From NCBI GenBank assembly GCA_910579655.1, contig CAJTVE010000021.1, positions 1 to 41,864 of the forward strand: a stretch of 41,864 bases of DNA, in the 5' to 3' direction. This DNA comes from an uncultured Allobaculum sp. Lineage in GTDB: Bacteria > Bacillota_I > Bacilli_A > Erysipelotrichales > Erysipelotrichaceae. Numbering within the stretch: the stretch's first letter is position 1; each line of letters begins with the position of its first letter. Below are positions 41,328 through 41,864 of the stretch, one piece after another. The notes beneath the pieces were generated by a model. It saw nothing but the letters and a program-made list of their open reading frames with translations, ran no database searches and was not told where the DNA came from. A program made the position numbers and the translations under genes.

Positions 41328-41864
41328 ATCGAGTAGGTAGCATCTAAGCCCCTCTCACACCACCACGGCATGCCGATCGGCACCGGGCGGTTCGTTCTAA
41401 TGCCTCATGAAACTGTGTTGAGATCTGTGTGAAGTAGTCCTCAATGGCTTGGAGGCCCTTTCTTTTCAGATGCTCGTTTTTGATATACCTATTCAAGAAT
41501 GTTCTCGAGCATCGCACGTATCCCTGTCGGGCACACGCATAGGAATGGGCTTTGTCTTTGGGACATCCCAGCTTGATCAAGCCCCATTCCTTCTTTTTGA
41601 TGCTCTTCCACTGCTTCCATATGATGCTTCTGATCCTGCGTCTTAGTCTCTGGTCCAGTTTTCTCATCTGGCTTTTGGAAATATACGCTGATCTGAAGTA
41701 GTTACACCATCCTTGGATGGCCTGGTTGACCTTCGTAATTCGGTCGCTCAGGGCGATGCTCCAGTTTCTCCTTGTTAGCTCGATAATTTTCTCATTAAGA
41801 CTCTCCAGGGACTTCAGGTGGGCTGTTGCTATCCATTTACCCTTGTTTACCTTGAATCCAAAGC
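41328..41864 (-). mobile_element. Group II intron (class C-like), 3' part
   Basis: On the minus strand, the maturase frame runs into a domain V hairpin (41393-41358: GAACCGCCC ... GGTGGTGTGAG) and then a short domain VI ending CTACTCGAT at 41336-41328, the usual 3' end of class C introns. The CGC of the domain V triad, rather than AGC, also points to class C. The intron body and 5' end lie beyond the window. Confidence 0.85.
41344..41864 (-). CDS. ltrA: Group II intron reverse transcriptase/maturase, C-terminal part
   Basis: Partial: about 173 residues are visible and the N-terminal reverse transcriptase core lies outside the window. The visible part is the maturase (X/GIIM) domain: AIQGWCNYFRSAYI, then LDQRLRRRIRSIIWKQWK, LIKLGCPKDKAHSYACARQG. 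It helps the intron RNA fold and splice, and works with the reverse transcriptase in retrohoming. The last codons are inside domain V, and the stop (41346-41344) is in domain VI, so the frame reads through catalytic RNA. No frameshift is seen in this part. Confidence 0.92.
   Translation of the reverse strand, partial: FGFKVNKGKWIATAHLKSLESLNEKIIELTRRNWSIALSDRITKVNQAIQGWCNYFRSAYISKSQMRKLDQRLRRRIRSIIWKQWKSIKKKEWGLIKLGCPKDKAHSYACARQGYVRCSRTFLNRYIKNEHLKRKGLQAIEDYFTQISTQFHEALERTARCRSACRGGVRGA

Noticed and set aside
41129..41347. 72-codon plus-strand open frame near the intron
   Set aside because: It runs into the intron end and has no family match; no convincing ribosome binding site.

Overview
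The window looks like a chromosome segment of a low-to-mid GC Firmicute, most likely of the Erysipelotrichaceae. This rests on strong AGGAGG-type ribosome binding sites, tRNA genes that encode their CCA ends, Firmicute-type proteins (YhaM, MnmM, a CCA-adding enzyme with HD domain, LafA/LafB-like lipid glycosyltransferases) and many U-tract terminators. The placement is inference; the sequence contains no rRNA gene to confirm it.

Layout. 0.4-2.7 kb: a CBS-domain membrane protein and a secreted protein ending in a sortase-like domain, followed by an AT-rich gene-free stretch with repeated TTTCTTTATT boxes. 3.4-12.9 kb, all on the minus strand: a MATE transporter, a cupin related to glucose-6-phosphate isomerase with mnmM, rmuC with the CCA-adding enzyme, and a tldD-pmbA-sseB operon. 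13.2-16.2 kb: eleven tRNA genes in three plus-strand clusters, with gpmA (minus strand) between the second and third. 16.6-21.5 kb: a LysR regulator, a flavodoxin and a carboxymuconolactone decarboxylase/cupin protein, a duplication scar carrying a small Cys-rich gene, and a second MATE transporter. 21.7-27.9 kb: a Cof-type phosphatase, dut, a deoxyinosine-type DNA glycosylase, two paralogous small helical proteins, rimO and yhaM. 27.9-32.6 kb: a glycolipid module (processive-type lipid glycosyltransferase, YbhN-type flippase, and a second glycosyltransferase fused to a complete RecX). 32.6-33.9 kb: gene-free but rich in hairpins. 33.9-40.2 kb: an EIIA-like protein without its active His, a membrane protein, a hotdog thioesterase, a coiled-coil protein, a large cell-surface protein and a DUF45 protein without its HExxH. 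40.3-41.9 kb: a strongly structured RNA candidate with its own promoter, then the 3' end of a group IIC-type intron (maturase C terminus, domain V and domain VI) running off the window.

How the parts fit. Most of the window is housekeeping: tRNA supply, tRNA and ribosome modification (MnmM, RimO, CCA addition), nucleotide and DNA hygiene (dUTPase, glycosylase, RmuC, RecX), glycolysis and membrane glycolipids. The unusual content is a 280-nt orphan RNA candidate, a glycosyltransferase-RecX fusion, a pair of unknown small proteins with very strong ribosome binding sites, and three members of well-known enzyme families (cupin isomerase, EIIA-Man, YgjP-type peptidase) that have lost key active-site residues.
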